A program made the translations under genes and the position numbers. Source: Ophiura sarsii (taxonomy: Eukaryota; Echinodermata; Ophiuroidea; Amphilepidida; Ophiuridae). From it: 64,000 bases of DNA. Location: assembly GCA_035610835.1 (NCBI GenBank), contig CM069455.1, positions 42,958,928 to 43,022,927 of the forward strand. The letters run 5' to 3'. The notes below the pieces were generated by a model. It saw only the letters and a list, made by a program, of their open reading frames with translations. It made no database searches and was not told the DNA's origin. Below are positions 23,666 through 35,600 of this stretch, in pieces (within the stretch, counting starts at the first letter, position 1; every line of letters begins with the position of its first letter).

Positions 23666-23911
23666 GGCCCAAAAACTCATAGATGCACCCCCTATATCAA
23701 CAAATGCATCCCCATAGTGAGATTCCTGAGGGTTGTAGCTTTAATTTGATATATAATTCATGCTGTTTATTTTTATGGTCAGGTTCCAAAAATATATTGG
23801 CCAAATTTTCCTCTACTATTTATGCAACACAGCTTTTCATATGTTGTTGTTCACTGGTGTAATGCTCCCAGTGGCAGGCTCTGTGTGTGTGCATTGTGCT
23901 ATGCCTAATAT

Positions 23912-24230
23912 CAGGCCTTCTCAAATGGTGGCGCGTGCGCCACTTGTGGCGCATTGCATCAGTCCGAGTGACGCGCCGAAGAACGCAAGAAGAAGAATTT
24001 TTTTTTTTTTTTTTGTGTAAATAATAAAATAAAATAAATAAATAAAAATAAGTAAACCCATGAGCTTCCAGGAAGCCCTGGACCCCCACCAGGGGCCCTA
24101 AGACGGCCCCTAGACCCCACCCGTTATTCACTCTGGTCGCTTCACTCGCTACGCTTGCAGGGATAGTGGCGCTTCTACATCACTAACATCTCAAAAGTGG
24201 TGCTTCACAAAATCTTATTGAGAAGGCCTG
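23912..24230. mobile_element. hAT-like MITE
   Basis: A terminal inverted repeat CAGGCCTTCTCAA is exact at both ends of a 319-bp element with a GGTGGCGCGTGCGCCACTTG subterminal palindrome and a T-run. Flanks CCTAATAT and GTCTATAT share only the last four bases, so the 8-bp duplication expected for hAT is poorly kept. Confidence 0.65.
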
Positions 24231-25322
24231 GTCTATATGATGAAGCTACAAATCGTGAAATAAAAAAATCACAAAACAGTTCCAAAAATTGGCAAAGCGT
24301 GAAAAATAAACCGCACAGAAATTACCACTTTCACAGTAACTGGTACACAGTAGTGTATTTATGACGTTGATTGTTGTGAAAGTGTGTTGCCTCGTTGTCA
24401 TTGCTGTTACGAAAGCGTGTTTGTAACCAAATATTTCCGATTGTTTTATTTAAATACTCTAGTGTTTGCTATCAAAATATGCTTTCATTCTCTGAGAAAC
24501 TGATCTGTACACAATGCAAGTACTTTGTTGTGTCCGCGTGTAATTTTGGCTTGGATTTACACAGTTCAACAAAATAAGTTCCCCTTTAGATTATGCCTGA
24601 TATCTTGTCAAATGAGTAACTCCTTCGAAACAATTTTTGGCACACATTATGAATGTGATCACAGCAACGCTAGAACGGAGCTATAACTACGCAGGTGTTG
24701 TAATGCTTGAATGAGCACACATTGAATGGAGGAAGACCTCATTTCAAAAGTTGCTCAAAGTTAAATATCACGTGGGCTCATTCAAACAGTACCTGTGCTG
24801 TGTTCAAGCAAATACACTAAAGACAGCAAAAAAAGTAACTCGGCTGTTGTAAAAGCACCTATAATTTTTAAATTGTTACTCATATTCTAAAAATGAAAAT
24901 ACCAGGAGACGGGAAATTTAATTACGGTGATTTTGACACCTTGTTTGTTAAAATCGATAAAGTATTGTTGTCGCGGTATGTGCTTACAGATGAAAAGTGG
25001 CCATTTCCATTGTTGCAGTAACTCCTATTGATCTCTCTGATTCAGCGTGAAGATAATAGCGGGAATTTTGATAGTTTGCCCATGGCGATGACCTGTCCTG
25101 TCTGTCTTCTCGGACCTTCTGAGCATTTGGAGTTTTAAATTCATCCTTTTTAATTGTAAAGAAGTACGCCTGTCATCCCCATTAAATTTGTCCCGGATTA
25201 TGCTAATCAAGTTTACAGCACAACAAGAACAGCTAATAATGTGTTATATGAGTAAAAGTATGCACAAAGTAGAGTAAAAGTATGCACAAAGTTGTACATT
25301 TTGAATTCTGTTATTGTGTATG
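24231..25322. other. No gene seen
   Basis: No supported exon. A 20-bp tandem pair AGTAAAAGTATGCACAAAGT lies near 25250-25292. Confidence 0.4.
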
Positions 25323-25490
25323 AATTAGATCAATACATGCGTAATGTTTTGTTTAGCAAGTGGTGATATTAAAACACAGTAACACTCCCTTACAAGGGCG
25401 GGCCATTATTCACACATCCACATCAGCACAGGTGTTGCATTGATTTGTACAATTTCTTGAAAAAGAACACATACAAAATGTATTGACCTA
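25323..25490. repeat. Dispersed repeat related to 47515-47610 and 48013-48103
   Basis: Contains ATTCACACATCCACATCAGC and TGTATTGACCTATAA words that are shared, with divergence, with the mosaic repeat in the Myb/SANT gene intron. Confidence 0.5.
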
Positions 25491-26518
25491 TAATCAATCC
25501 AAAATGATACATTGAAAGTAAAACATAGATTTTCACCAATTGTTGGTAATTTCCTGACACACAGGAAAAAAATAATTTTATCTTGACTTAACAATGACAA
25601 AATTAACATTTACCATTTTAATATATTTCAATTCAAGGTTTAATGAACATATCATTATCGCAGCAAAATGCTGAATTACAACAATATTTACACTATGTAA
25701 TATATAGAACAATAGAAACAATATATATATATAGGTATGTTGATTTCATATTTTATTTTACATACCCCATCCCCCGCCCCCTGTACTAAATAATAAACCT
25801 TGATGTATGATATTTCTCTAGGAACTGTCAGGCAGTAGCGTAACCAGGGGTGGGCAGAGTCCTGACAAAAAAAATGAGCAAGAAAATAGGGAAGGCAAAG
25901 AAAACGGAGAAAACAAAGGGAAAGGAGGAAAAGGAAATTACACAGAAAGAAGAAGGACAAAGGTAAAGAAGCATCTAGAACTGTTAGCTGCCACTAAACC
26001 ATTTTGTACCTGATTTTGCTGATCACTGGCCTCGCAGATACGCAGTGGCCAAGTCCAACCCAGTTACCAGAGTGGGTTAGGAATAAAGTCATCGAAATGA
26101 AAAAGAAACCGAAAATTCCCAGGGGGAATATCCTTTGGCGTTTTGGCAGCATGGCGCTTTTACCGTTACCATGGTAACAGTGTTGTGATCGGCCTATTTA
26201 ACCATCAAGGCGATACATCGTGTTTACAGGGCTATTTTAGCCAAAGGAGCATGTTTGCCGGGCAGAAAGAAAGCAGTTTCACAGGGCAATTCTGGTAGAT
26301 TTCTGCCTGTAAAATAAAGCTTGTCAGCCCGGTAAAACAGTACGCAAAAAGTTGCTTTAGCCCCCCCCCCAAAAAAAAAAGATTTATTCTTGCCCTCCCA
26401 ATCAAAAATGGAGGATGGTGCCGCCACTGATGGTTATTTATCCATTTTAATCTTCAGAAATAAAGATAATCAACACACATTGACAATATACAAATTGTGA
26501 CAAAATCTTTATTCTGCC

Positions 26519-26567
<49 letters not shown>

Positions 26568-26897
26568 ACCGGGAAAGCTGGCTACGTGCCTGCTGTCAGG
26601 ACCAAACAAAGTCACTGCGCTTTTGCGGTTTGTAAATTGTGTGGAGTAGAAATAAGATACGGTAATTTTCTTCGGCTTGAGTAGAAACATAACCACTACA
26701 CTCACCTACGCTTTGTATTGTAATAAGTAAGTGTTTAGACGAAGGTATAAAATGATCTTCAAATGGTATTTTGATTTTAATGATAATACGTTCGGGATAC
26801 TATAGTAATAGTACACCCAATCAAAACACTTAGTGCAAGTGGCGTGTTGATATGCAAAGTTATTGAAAAGCCTGGGTTTGATTCCATTTACAATATA
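25491..26897. other. No gene seen; C/G tracts and an X-box palindrome
   Basis: A 47-base C run at 26520-26566 and a shorter C run near 26360 sit in CAGT(A/G)GCGTAAC-like element debris that starts near 25832. GTTACCATGGTAAC, a perfect 14-bp palindrome, is at 26165-26178. No gene is supported. The glycine-run frame across 26520 is an artefact of the homopolymer. Confidence 0.5.
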
Positions 26898-27919
26898 CAG
26901 GGTGTCTCAAAAAAAAACGTGCACATGTTTACCCAACTTATTGACCATGAACTTCTATGATTTGCTGTAACAATTGTATACATATTGATAGACTAAACGC
27001 TTAGCTTTCATATGCCGCCGTTCATTTCATCTCATTTGGTTTTATCAATCCTGAGATATGATCAATTAACTGAAGCTACCTAAAATCGACGTTGTGCCAC
27101 TTTTACAGAAAGAATGTTTACGATAAGCATTAAAACCCTCGTCCTCCTAAGGGAGGGTGGTCGCCGATTGCGCTAGAACGCAAAAAACAGTGACCTTGGG
27201 CATCGCATCTAGGTGATCGCTTTTACATCCCCTGCGCTCATTTTGACGAAAACAAATTGAGGCTGCTACCTTACCCGGGGGTAGGGTAAGCCGTCAAAGT
27301 CCGATAGTAGGGTTGGTTGCCACCTTACAATTTTTTTTAAATCGCCATTTTGAAAAATATTTTTAATTGTATGGTCCTGAATTATTTTAGCATAGGCCTA
27401 TGTTAGAAACACCATTTCCCTCACTTAGAAGCAAAAAACCGGGTGAAATTCTGATATTTAGAACTTTTTTGGCGAAGATTTCTATGATATTTCACTTTCC
27501 AGCGAATATGGAGGGATTTTGAGGTCGGCCATGTTTGGTGACGTCATTGTGATTTCATGCATGGGATGTTTGTACTTGTTTTGGTATGTTTGAATAGAGG
27601 GAACCTCTAGCTATAGCATGGTACCCAAATAAGCATACTCTGCATTTCGGATTTTCTTAGGGGGTGGTAACAACACCCCATCTCCGGAGTAACTGTTTCT
27701 ATTCATTGCAAACTGTAAAGTGGCACAACGTCGATTTTAGGTAGCTTTAGTTAATTGGTCATATCTCAAGATTGACAAAACCAAATCAAATGAAATAAAC
27801 GGAATATGAAAGCTAACCGTTATGTCTATCGATATGTATACAATTGTTACACCAAATTCTACGAGTTCATGGTCAATAAGTTGGGTAAACACGTGCACGG
27901 GTTTTTTTTAGACACCCTG
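26898..27919. mobile_element. Long-TIR TA-target element (CAGGGTGTCTC family)
   Basis: 1022 bp flanked by TA (26896-26897, 27920-27921). About 205-bp arms begin CAGGGTGTCTCAAAAAAAAA and contain GTTTACCCAACTTATTGACC and TTAGGTAGCTT / its complement. The interior has no transposase frame. Confidence 0.85.
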
Positions 27920-29112
27920 TACTTTTAATAGCACAACTCGGGCTTCACAAACCTGCCACACACACAATTCGTGAACAATTCAGTAATGTTTATTTTTTCG
28001 TTAATAATCAAATCTAATTTATAAACAAAAGGTATATAAAAATGTGATCTTTTCACTTTATATAATTTAGTTATGTTCTTGAAATTGTGGGATGAGATTC
28101 ATTACTCTCCTAGAAATATTTAAAATAACATACAGGGTGGTTCAATAAAACGTTGACAGTTTTTGAAGCCATTTTTTTTAAAATTCTGTAGATTTAAAAA
28201 TAAAAATAAATATTTATCAACTTTATGATCTTGACCATCTATGCTGAAAATCTCGTTACAAATAACCTTACGGTTGCAAAATAACAGCTTTTTGAACAAA
28301 GTCTGTCCCATTTCAGTCTGTCCACGGGTACTGATTTCGCGACGTTACAACCAGTGTGGTTCAATAAAACGTTGACAGTTTTTCAAAGTCAGATTTTTCA
28401 AAATTGTGGGATTTGGTTTAATTTGTTTTTACATATTCCTCAAAAATATTATCTTGGCCATCTATGCTGAGAATCTCAATGTTAATAATGCTATTGCGGC
28501 AAAATGATAGCTATTTGAAGAAAATCTCTCCAAAAAATCTCTTTGTCCACGGGTAAGTCTATGGGAAACTGGCAGAAAGAAAACAAGAATTTCAAATAGA
28601 GCTGAAAAACAGATTTGCAGCATTACGCATTGAAGACTCTGATGTGGATACCAAGTATTATTCACTCATCTCCGACACAGTAAAGGAGGTTGCTGAGAAA
28701 ATAGCACCAAAAGAAAAACAAGCCAAACAGAAATCAGAAAAAGACAAGGAAATTGATGAGCTTGATACCAAAAGGAAGAAACTCAAGATAACCGCCAACA
28801 AGACAACACAACAAAACAAAGACTACCAGGACACAGTAAAATTGGTAAGGAAGAAGAGAAGGCAGAGGAGCAGAAGAAAGGAAAGAGAACAAATTGAATC
28901 CATCTTAGAAAGCGGTAGAGGACCAAAACAGATACTAAAACTAAATAGCAAGAAAACCAGAATAAGACAGATGAAAAAGAAAGACGGAACATCAACAACA
29001 AATAGGGGAGAAGTGCTCAACGTCTGCGCAGAGTTCTACCAGGAACTGTACAGCTCCAGGTCAAATCAAGTTAAAGAAAACTTCTTGTCACCCGACCAAA
29101 TGGACATACCTA

Positions 29113-29522
29113 CACGGCTGTTTGACTGTCCGATTTATAATTAAAATTATGGAATAAAAAAATATTACATTGTGGCCCATTTATGGTTTGACCTGATTTA
29201 GGTAGCGCTAATGAATACGAGTATACGGTGAAAATTTCACGAAAATTGTTCGAGCCCTTTTTAAATTATCGGCACTTTCTACTTTACACACATTTTACAT
29301 GTAACTCTATGGGAAATGTGGCCGATGAGGGCGCTATTATAGTAAATTATAATATTCAAAGCTCTATTTCTCAGACATGGCACAAACAAATGTTCTGAAA
29401 TTTCTACAAAATATGGCCAGTATATTCACAGGTACTTGAATAAGTTAAAACCAGAACCGGGCCAGCAAGTTACGGTGTTCTCAGAATAAAACGGACACAT
29501 AATGTGGGATCAAACAGCCGTG
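29113..29522. mobile_element. Chapaev/CMC-like MITE inside the LINE
   Basis: A 410-bp element with a 13-bp perfect TIR CACGGCTGTTTGA and a 4-bp duplication CCTA (29109-29112 and 29523-29526). Reading the LINE across the site without the insert and one CCTA restores a continuous frame, MDIPTITVEEIELAV, which proves the borders. CAC termini with 4-bp duplications are known for Chapaev (CMC superfamily) elements; the family name is inference. Confidence 0.8.
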
Positions 29523-30983
29523 CCTACCATCACAGTTGAAGAAATTGAACTTGCAGTAAAAGCAGATGAAGAAAAACAAAGCACCCGGTTTAGACGAGAT
29601 AACCAGTGATATCATCAAGATTGGAGGTGAGCAAATATACACCCAGCTGGCAAGTCTATACAATCAGATACTTACTGAAAGGAAAATCCCCAAGGAATGG
29701 AAGGAAGCAAAGGTCATACTTCTACACAAGAAGGGAGACAAAGAGGACATCAAAAACTACAGGCCAATAAGTCTGCTCTCCCACCCATACAAAATATTAA
29801 CAAGAATCCTTCAAACCAGAATGAAGAGAGTGCTTGATGAAAACCAACCAAGGGAACAAGCATGATTCAGGCAAGGCTTTTCAACCACTGACCATCTTCA
29901 GGCTTTAAGCCAGCTAATTGAAAAGGCCAATGAGTACCAAATAAAGCTTTGCGTCGGATTCATCGACTATGAAAAGGCGTTCGACTCAGTTGAGCATAGT
30001 GACCTCTTCCTAGCATTAAGGAAAATAGGATAAATGAAGGATATGTTCAAATCCTAGAGGATATATACACTGACGCTACAGCATGTACAGCGAGGATCCA
30101 TATCGACGAGGACATCTCAAAACCTATCAAAATCAGCAGAGGTGTGCGACAAGGCGACACCATCTCTCCAAAGATTTTCACTGCTGCAATGGAAGAGGTG
30201 TTCAAGAAGGTAGACATGAAAGAAAGAGGGATACTCATCGATGGAGAGCGGCTAACAGACCTCAGGTTTGCAGATGATGTGGCTTTGCTAGCTAACTCAG
30301 TGAAGGAATTGGAGGCCCAACTAAACTGTCTGAATACGGAAAGCAGAAAAGTTGGTCTGAAAATGCACAAAGGAAAAACAAAATTCATGACAAATTTCCA
30401 AACAAAGGAGTCCATCGAAATTGACAAGGAACCGATAGAAAGGTAGAAAGTTACAAATATCTTGGCAAGGAAACAAAACCATTCTCTGCGATAAAACCAT
30501 ACCAATAACATTAAGGACAAGGGTTTTCAATCAATGTGTGCTACCTACCATGACATACGGTGCCAAAACTTGGTCAACAACCAAAGAAACTGAACAGAAA
30601 CATCTAGTAGCGCAGCGAGCCATGGAAAGGAGGATGTTAAACATAACAATACGAGACAAACAAAAGAACACTACCATTCGTAATAAAACCAAAGTAAAAG
30701 ACATCATTAACAAAATCAATGAAATGAAATGGAGATGGGTAGGATGAATACCTCTGTGAAGGGTATAACAGAATTACTCCGGCAGGACATATCGCGAGAC
30801 AAAACGATAATCGGTGGACATAAGAACAACCGAGTGGCAATCCCGTACAGGCAAAAGGAGAAGAGGCAGGCAGAAACAAAGATGGAGAGACGAGCTAATT
30901 GAATACAGAGGAACGACATGGACAAGAGAAGCACAAGATAGACACAGATGGAAGATGCTGAAAGAGGGCTTCAGCCTACAGAG

Positions 30984-31381
30984 CAGTGGCGTAACTAGAC
31001 TTTTTCATTTGGGGGGGGCAAGAAGGGGCAGTGACTTGAAATGGGGGGGGCTCCTAAGATTTTTTGAGTTAGCGCGCATCTCTCAACTCAAAAAAGACAT
31101 ATTAAAGACATATGCGCGCGTAGCGCGCGAACATTTTTCATATGTGTACTTTTGACCATCATAATTCCATGATTCCTTTCGTCAAATGAACCGACAGTGC
31201 CAATCTCAACCGACACGATGTCATTATTGGGGGGGGGGGGGGGGGTGGGGGGATTTGGTGTGTACTTTGTTTGTAAATTTCATTTACAGCCGTACTTGAT
31301 TTCATTTGGGGGGGGCAAGGGTTCCAAGTTGGGGGGGGGGGGGGCTCCCGCCCCCTGCCCCCACCGCTGGTTGTGCCACTG
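30984..31381. mobile_element. hAT-like non-autonomous element inside the LINE
   Basis: 398 bp, exact 8-bp duplication CTACAGAG (30976-30983 and 31382-31389). Ends CAGTGGCGTAACTAG and GTTGTGCCACTG. The interior has long G runs (about 31228-31252 and 31331-31344) and GCGCGCGTAGCGCGCG. The 8-bp duplication and CAG-type ends indicate hAT. Confidence 0.88.
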
Positions 31382-31892
31382 CTACAGAGGCTGAAAAAGC
31401 CTAGGTAAAAGGTTAAACAAAGTCTATGGGAAATGACCAGCAAGATAACATTAAATGGCATCGTCACTTTTAAGGCATAGAGCATAGACAACTACACTTC
31501 CAATCTATGAAAATCAATCATTCTAATTAGGGTCACTCGTGGTATTATTATTACGTATTGATTTCACACCTGAATAGATAGTTAAAATGTAAACAATTAC
31601 ACTGGTTTCCCCTGGCGGGATCTTCAATTCTTAGATTACTTGCATGCAATTCATCATTCAGTATTCAATGTAACGTCGCGAAATCAGTACCCGTGGACAG
31701 AGTGAAATGGGACAGACTTTGTTCAAATAGCTGATATTTTGCAACCGTAAGGTTATTTGTAACGATATTTTCAGCATAGATGGTCAAGATCATATAGTTG
31801 ATGAATATTGAAAAATATTTTGTTTAAATCTACAGAATTAAAAAATAAAATGGCTTCAAAAACCTGTCAACGTTTTATTGAACCACCCTGTA

Positions 31893-33860
31893 TTGTATTT
31901 CAGTGGTTTTAATACAGCGCATGAAATCTACTACTTTTTCCATTGCGTGCTCACACAGAAATCAGCTGCCTCATTTCTTATAAACACCCCATTGTAAGAA
32001 ATGCATTTTCCGCGAGTGCTACATTCCATGTATGGAAATGCCTTACCATATATGATAGCCCTGCTCTTCAGCTACATCCACCACATAAATTTGTTTTCAT
32101 AAATCGAGATTAGACTGTTCAAACGAATCCACATATTTTGCTCAAAATACCTCATTTTTGGGCAAAATTCCTCATTTTTGGGCAAAATTCCTTATTTTTG
32201 GGCATATTTTAAAAAGTAGATATTCTATTGTGTACTACACATTCCTGGGAATCTATTGGAATAATTGGATTTTCAAAACAGTGAGTGTAGCACACGCGCA
32301 TTTTGAGATTTATCGGGATATGTATGCATAATTTGATACAAATCAATGGTTACCATGGTTACAATTAAAAAGTAATACAATATACTTTTATTAAACACGG
32401 TGACACATATTGTGAATGTATCTATGAATATAATCATGTCAAAAAATATGGCGTTAGGTACCTAATTTGCATTTTTGAGATTTTAATAATGAATTAGCTA
32501 ATTTGCATATTTGATAAGATATCGAACTGATTCTTAGTTTAAAAGATACATCTTAGCACAGTTATCCATCATACCAAATGTCTAGTTTACTACTACAGAA
32601 CTTGATATATTTAGTTACGCATTCAGGAACCTGATGTACAAATTTGGAATAAAATACACTTCTGATTTTCCATCAGCTTATAAACATGTGAAGAGTGTGA
32701 TGATTAATACGTTTTTTAGTCATTTAAAGAAAAGAGGTTCAACATTGACACAAATCAAATGTGTGGCTCAATATGGCATTTCGTGGCAGATTTACAACTT
32801 TTTGAGATTTTCAAATGGCCATATCACCAAAACGCATTACTCGATTAACAAGATTATTGCACCACATTAGATCTGTTGCCAAGATCTTTAAAATGACAAC
32901 TGTTTTGTTGAATTCCGATATATTTCAAATTTTAGTGTGCTATACCTACTTTTAGGTGAAATGTTGGTTAGAATTTGTACTAACATGTAAATCCCTGAAA
33001 AAAAACTTTTTCAATTGCTTGTCGTATATATTCTGATACGTTCGTATTGTGTTGCATTGATGGAAAGCTGATGAGTTTATCTTTCCAATGATACCACATT
33101 TTTAGCAATAGGCCTAACTTGCATCAGTGCTTGGGGGTACTTAGTGGATATGCAGTTACAGGGATGTGATGCCAAATAAGGTCCCATTTTTCACCCGTCT
33201 GGTAAACAAATACATGAATGACCCGTTTACCCATGGGTCTAAAATCCTTAATTTTGCCGTTTTCACAGAAATTTGAGCAAAATCGGTCAATTAAATCCGA
33301 TAAACATATGTGTCTATTTTCCATCATAAATTAGTACCGGTAAAAGTTTGGGTAAATTTTCATTTTGCTGGCATCATCTCCCTAAAAAAAAATATCCGAG
33401 TATATCCCCCCCCCCCCCCCCCCCCCCCGAACCACTTGTTTACGAATGTGGGTAGGTCAATCTAAATTTGCCACAATCGTCCAGATCGCCGCTGTTCAAA
33501 AGAAAACTATATCAAAGGCATCTCGATACTGTTCTTTTCATTCAATGTAACACTTCATTGCAAACAGAATTTTTCATAAGCACAATATACAGTTAAGCCC
33601 ACAATTATGCATACCCTTTGACAAATATTCATACCTTTGAAAAATATGAGTTATTTGCATTTTTCTCATATCTATACCAGCTAGAGTGGTGGAACCTTCG
33701 CTTTGGCAAAAGACAGTTAGTTTGCAAGTATATACATATATTTGGGCTCAACATTTTTTGCATAACAATAGAATTGAACAAGAATTGTGTTTTTACCTGT
33801 CCAAATTTATTCATACCCCATACCAAGTCTTAGGATTGAGGCCATTTTTTGTGATAATGG
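31893..33860. other. No gene seen; small tandem and X-box motif
   Basis: 32144-32210 holds three copies of a 20-bp unit CCTCATTTTTGGGCAAAATT. GTTACCATGGTTAC is at 32349-32362. A C run covers 33406-33428. Otherwise AT-rich with no supported exon. Confidence 0.5.
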
Positions 33861-33869
33861 TTACATTGA

Positions 33870-34455
33870 ATAAGAATGGCTATCCCTCGAAACTCGTACA
33901 CAAAGCTATTAGAAGACAAAGTGCTAATGTAAGCCAGGAAAAGATAGTGGAAATGACTACAAAGGTATCACGTTCATGCCATTTGTCAAAGGTGTCTCAG
34001 ACAAAATTTGCCGATTCTTAAATCGTGCCGGTGTTAAAACTTACTTCACCAAATCTACCAAACTCAGAGATATTGTCAGCAAACCTAAAGATCCTATGCC
34101 CAAGGGTCGTTCACCTTGCGTGTATAGCATACCATGTAGTTGTGGTGAACAATATATTGGTCAAACCAAAAGGCCTTTAAAGGTCAGATTGTCTGAACAC
34201 AAAAGAGCTACATTACAAGGCAAGAAAGATAGCTCGGCACTAGCTGAACATGCGTGTTTAGAAGGTCATGAACCACTCTGGAACCAATCCAAAAGCATTG
34301 CACAGGTTTCCAATCTTAGTATGCGGCTTGTTCGTGAAGCTCTAGAGATCAGAATCAATGAATCATCTACAATCAATAAAAATGACGGCAAAGATATCAT
34401 CCGCATGTGGCGCTCTCTATTTCCTACAGTATCAATCAATCCCGCCAATCGATAA
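33870..34455 (+). pseudogene. Penelope-like retroelement 3' fragment with GIY-YIG endonuclease
   Basis: Upstream frame LNKNGYPSKLVHKAIRRQ continues after a frameshift near 33960 in the next frame: MPFVKGVSDKICRFLNRAGV, then CVYSIPCSCGEQYIGQTKR, LKVRLSEHKRA, a Cys/His pair AEHACLEGH and a stop at 34455. VYxIPC..CgxxYIGqT+r..R..EH is the GIY-YIG nuclease of EN+ Penelope-like elements, which nicks the target for priming. The RT domain is absent here. Truncation at the 5' side and the frameshift make it non-functional. A separate Penelope RT fragment lies at 56060-57043. Confidence 0.85.
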
Positions 34456-34843
34456 CAGTCTTGTAATTTTTTTCAGCCAGGTCCGCAATGAACCATTATA
34501 TACCCTGCTCAAGTTCGTTACAGCGTCAAACGATCTTTACAGCTTTATCTGGATTGAGATGTTGTAATAGTTTTCGAACATCCTTGGGCTTAAAAACTAT
34601 TTTGTCAAAGGATTTGGTTGTTGAAGGATGGACATTTGAGGCCTGGTTTTCAGCACCTTGAAGCCTACATTTGTCTGCAAATGTCTGACAAAAATATAAG
34701 CTTCTGCCTTGTCCCTTGCTGTAATATGGGTGACATTTTGATGTTCAATCACTGGGATCTCGGAACGAGCTGTTCTTCCGGACAGGGTGTTGATGATTCT
34801 CCACCATTTCTTGCTTATTGTACATTTGTATGTACCAAATATG
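34456..34843. other. No gene seen
   Basis: Spacer after the Penelope fragment, possibly its 3' untranslated end. No second feature is recognised. Confidence 0.35.
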
Positions 34844-35600
34844 TGACCCGTTACAGCGAAACATACCTTAAGGGTCAGAAAATATAAAACAAGTTTTTTA
34901 TATCACAAGAAAGCCTGACAAGCAGGGGCGGACTGGGACCTGAAAGCGGCCGTGGCAAAATTATTAAAGCGGCCCTTTTTGACCATGTCAGGCAGAAGTA
35001 TGTCGTCCCGGTAGTAAATTTTCGTAAAAGGTTGCCCCAATTTTTTTCCAGTCAGTCACCTCGTGAATTTCACGTAAGTGGGGGGGGGGTCAACAAATTT
35101 CGCACGGCCACAAAATTTCGCACGGTCACAAAATTTCGCACGGTCACAACATTTCGCACAGTCACAAATTTTCGCACGGCCACAAAATTTGAGTAACCGG
35201 CCCTGACAGGCCCAAAACCAAGCGGCCCATGTGGCGATCGCCACAACGCCACAGTGGCCAGTCCGCCCCTGCTGACAAGTCAGCTTTAAAATGAGACCAA
35301 ATTCATTAGAAGCACACGTGCGGTTCACAAATCATGAACTATTCTACTTCGGAATGTTTGCCACAGAATGAAACATAATGTTTGGAGAAAAACAACATTA
35401 AAGGTAGGGGGTTAAGCAGGATTTCTTCACAATACTAACAGAAGAACAAAGCAACCAACAAGTTATCATCATTGAATCCCCACCAGATTTGGAGGAGTAA
35501 TTAGGATTTTGTTTAAACAATTTTTGTTTTGTTTTTTGTAATGGCTTTTATAGCCATAATAGCTTTTCCGACTTAAGGTATATTTCGCCGTAACGGGTCA
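34844..35600. mobile_element. TIR element with TGACCCGTTAC ends
   Basis: Left TGACCCGTTACAGCGAAACA with TACCTTAAG faces the complement CTTAAGGTATATTTCGCCGT-AACGGGTCA on the right. A 349-bp hAT element is nested in it; without that insert the host is about 400 bp. No target duplication could be defined, so superfamily is open. Confidence 0.6.
34923..35271. mobile_element. hAT-like non-autonomous element
   Basis: Exact 8-bp duplication CTGACAAG (34915-34922, 35272-35279). TIR CAGGGGCGGACTGG with exact complement CCAGTCCGCCCCTG. Contains five copies of an 18-bp tandem repeat CGCACGGTCACAAAATTT at about 35101-35190, also present in the hAT element at 46136-46653. Confidence 0.92.

Larger units (their letters stand above)
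14479..23816. mobile_element. 9.3-kb foldback (long inverted repeat) element
   Basis: The outer ends read TA|GTAGAGGAAAA on the left and TTTTCCTCTAC|TA on the right. Arms of about 1.65 kb (14479-16153 and 22132-23816) are collinear inverted copies. For example, GGGGATGCATTTGTTGATA at about 14592 has its complement near 23690, and TTATTCTGATTTATGTAAAA at 22628 has its complement near 15664. The 6-kb centre holds a 390-bp hairpin, a nested TA-target element, a TGATCA-bearing minisatellite and a LINE fragment. No transposase was found. The overall architecture, long arms around a satellite-like centre, is that of a Foldback-type element. The TA duplication suggests a Tc1/mariner-like or similar mobiliser, but superfamily is not certain. 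Confidence 0.75.
28569..31419 (+). pseudogene. 5'-truncated RTE-type LINE
   Basis: Bounded by an exact 14-bp target duplication AAGTCTATGGGAAA (28555-28568 and 31420-31433). The + strand encodes the linker and reverse transcriptase: NKAPGLDEITSDIIKIGG, KNYRPISLLSHPYKILTRIL, then FIDYEKAFDSV (motif A Asp), ISRGVRQGDTISPKIF (motif B) and LRFADDVALLA (motif C FADD). A C-terminal part follows with MLPTMTYGAKTWSTT and RGRQKQRWRDELIEYRG. This is the RTE-clade layout. The APE endonuclease is missing because of 5' truncation. A TGA replaces a Gly codon at about 29864, and frameshifts lie near 30030 and 30445. Two DNA transposons sit inside it (29113-29522 and 30984-31381). Confidence 0.88.
28133..31890. 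mobile_element. TA-target long-TIR element hosting nested insertions
   Basis: Outer ends CAGGGTGGTTCAATAAAACG and the complement at 31890 are flanked by TA. The TIRs (28133-28346 and about 31672-31890) share TTGCAACCGTAAGGTTATTT and TCGCGACGTTAC. Directly inside the left TIR is a second, diverged copy of the same end (28351-28567, GTGGTTCAATAAAACG again). An RTE LINE then splits the interior. Removing the LINE leaves an element of about 0.9 kb, in line with the other members. Confidence 0.8.

Noticed and set aside
25832..26418. Complete hAT-like element (CAGTAGCGTAACC ... GCCGCCACTG)
   Set aside because: Ends look alike, but flanks show no 8-bp duplication and the two ends may belong to different relics.
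26454..26705. Open frame with a glycine run
   Set aside because: The frame is produced by the C homopolymer read on the minus strand; no codon structure on either side.
30047..30520. Long minus-strand open frame
   Set aside because: Antisense of the RTE reverse transcriptase, whose + strand carries recognisable RT motifs.
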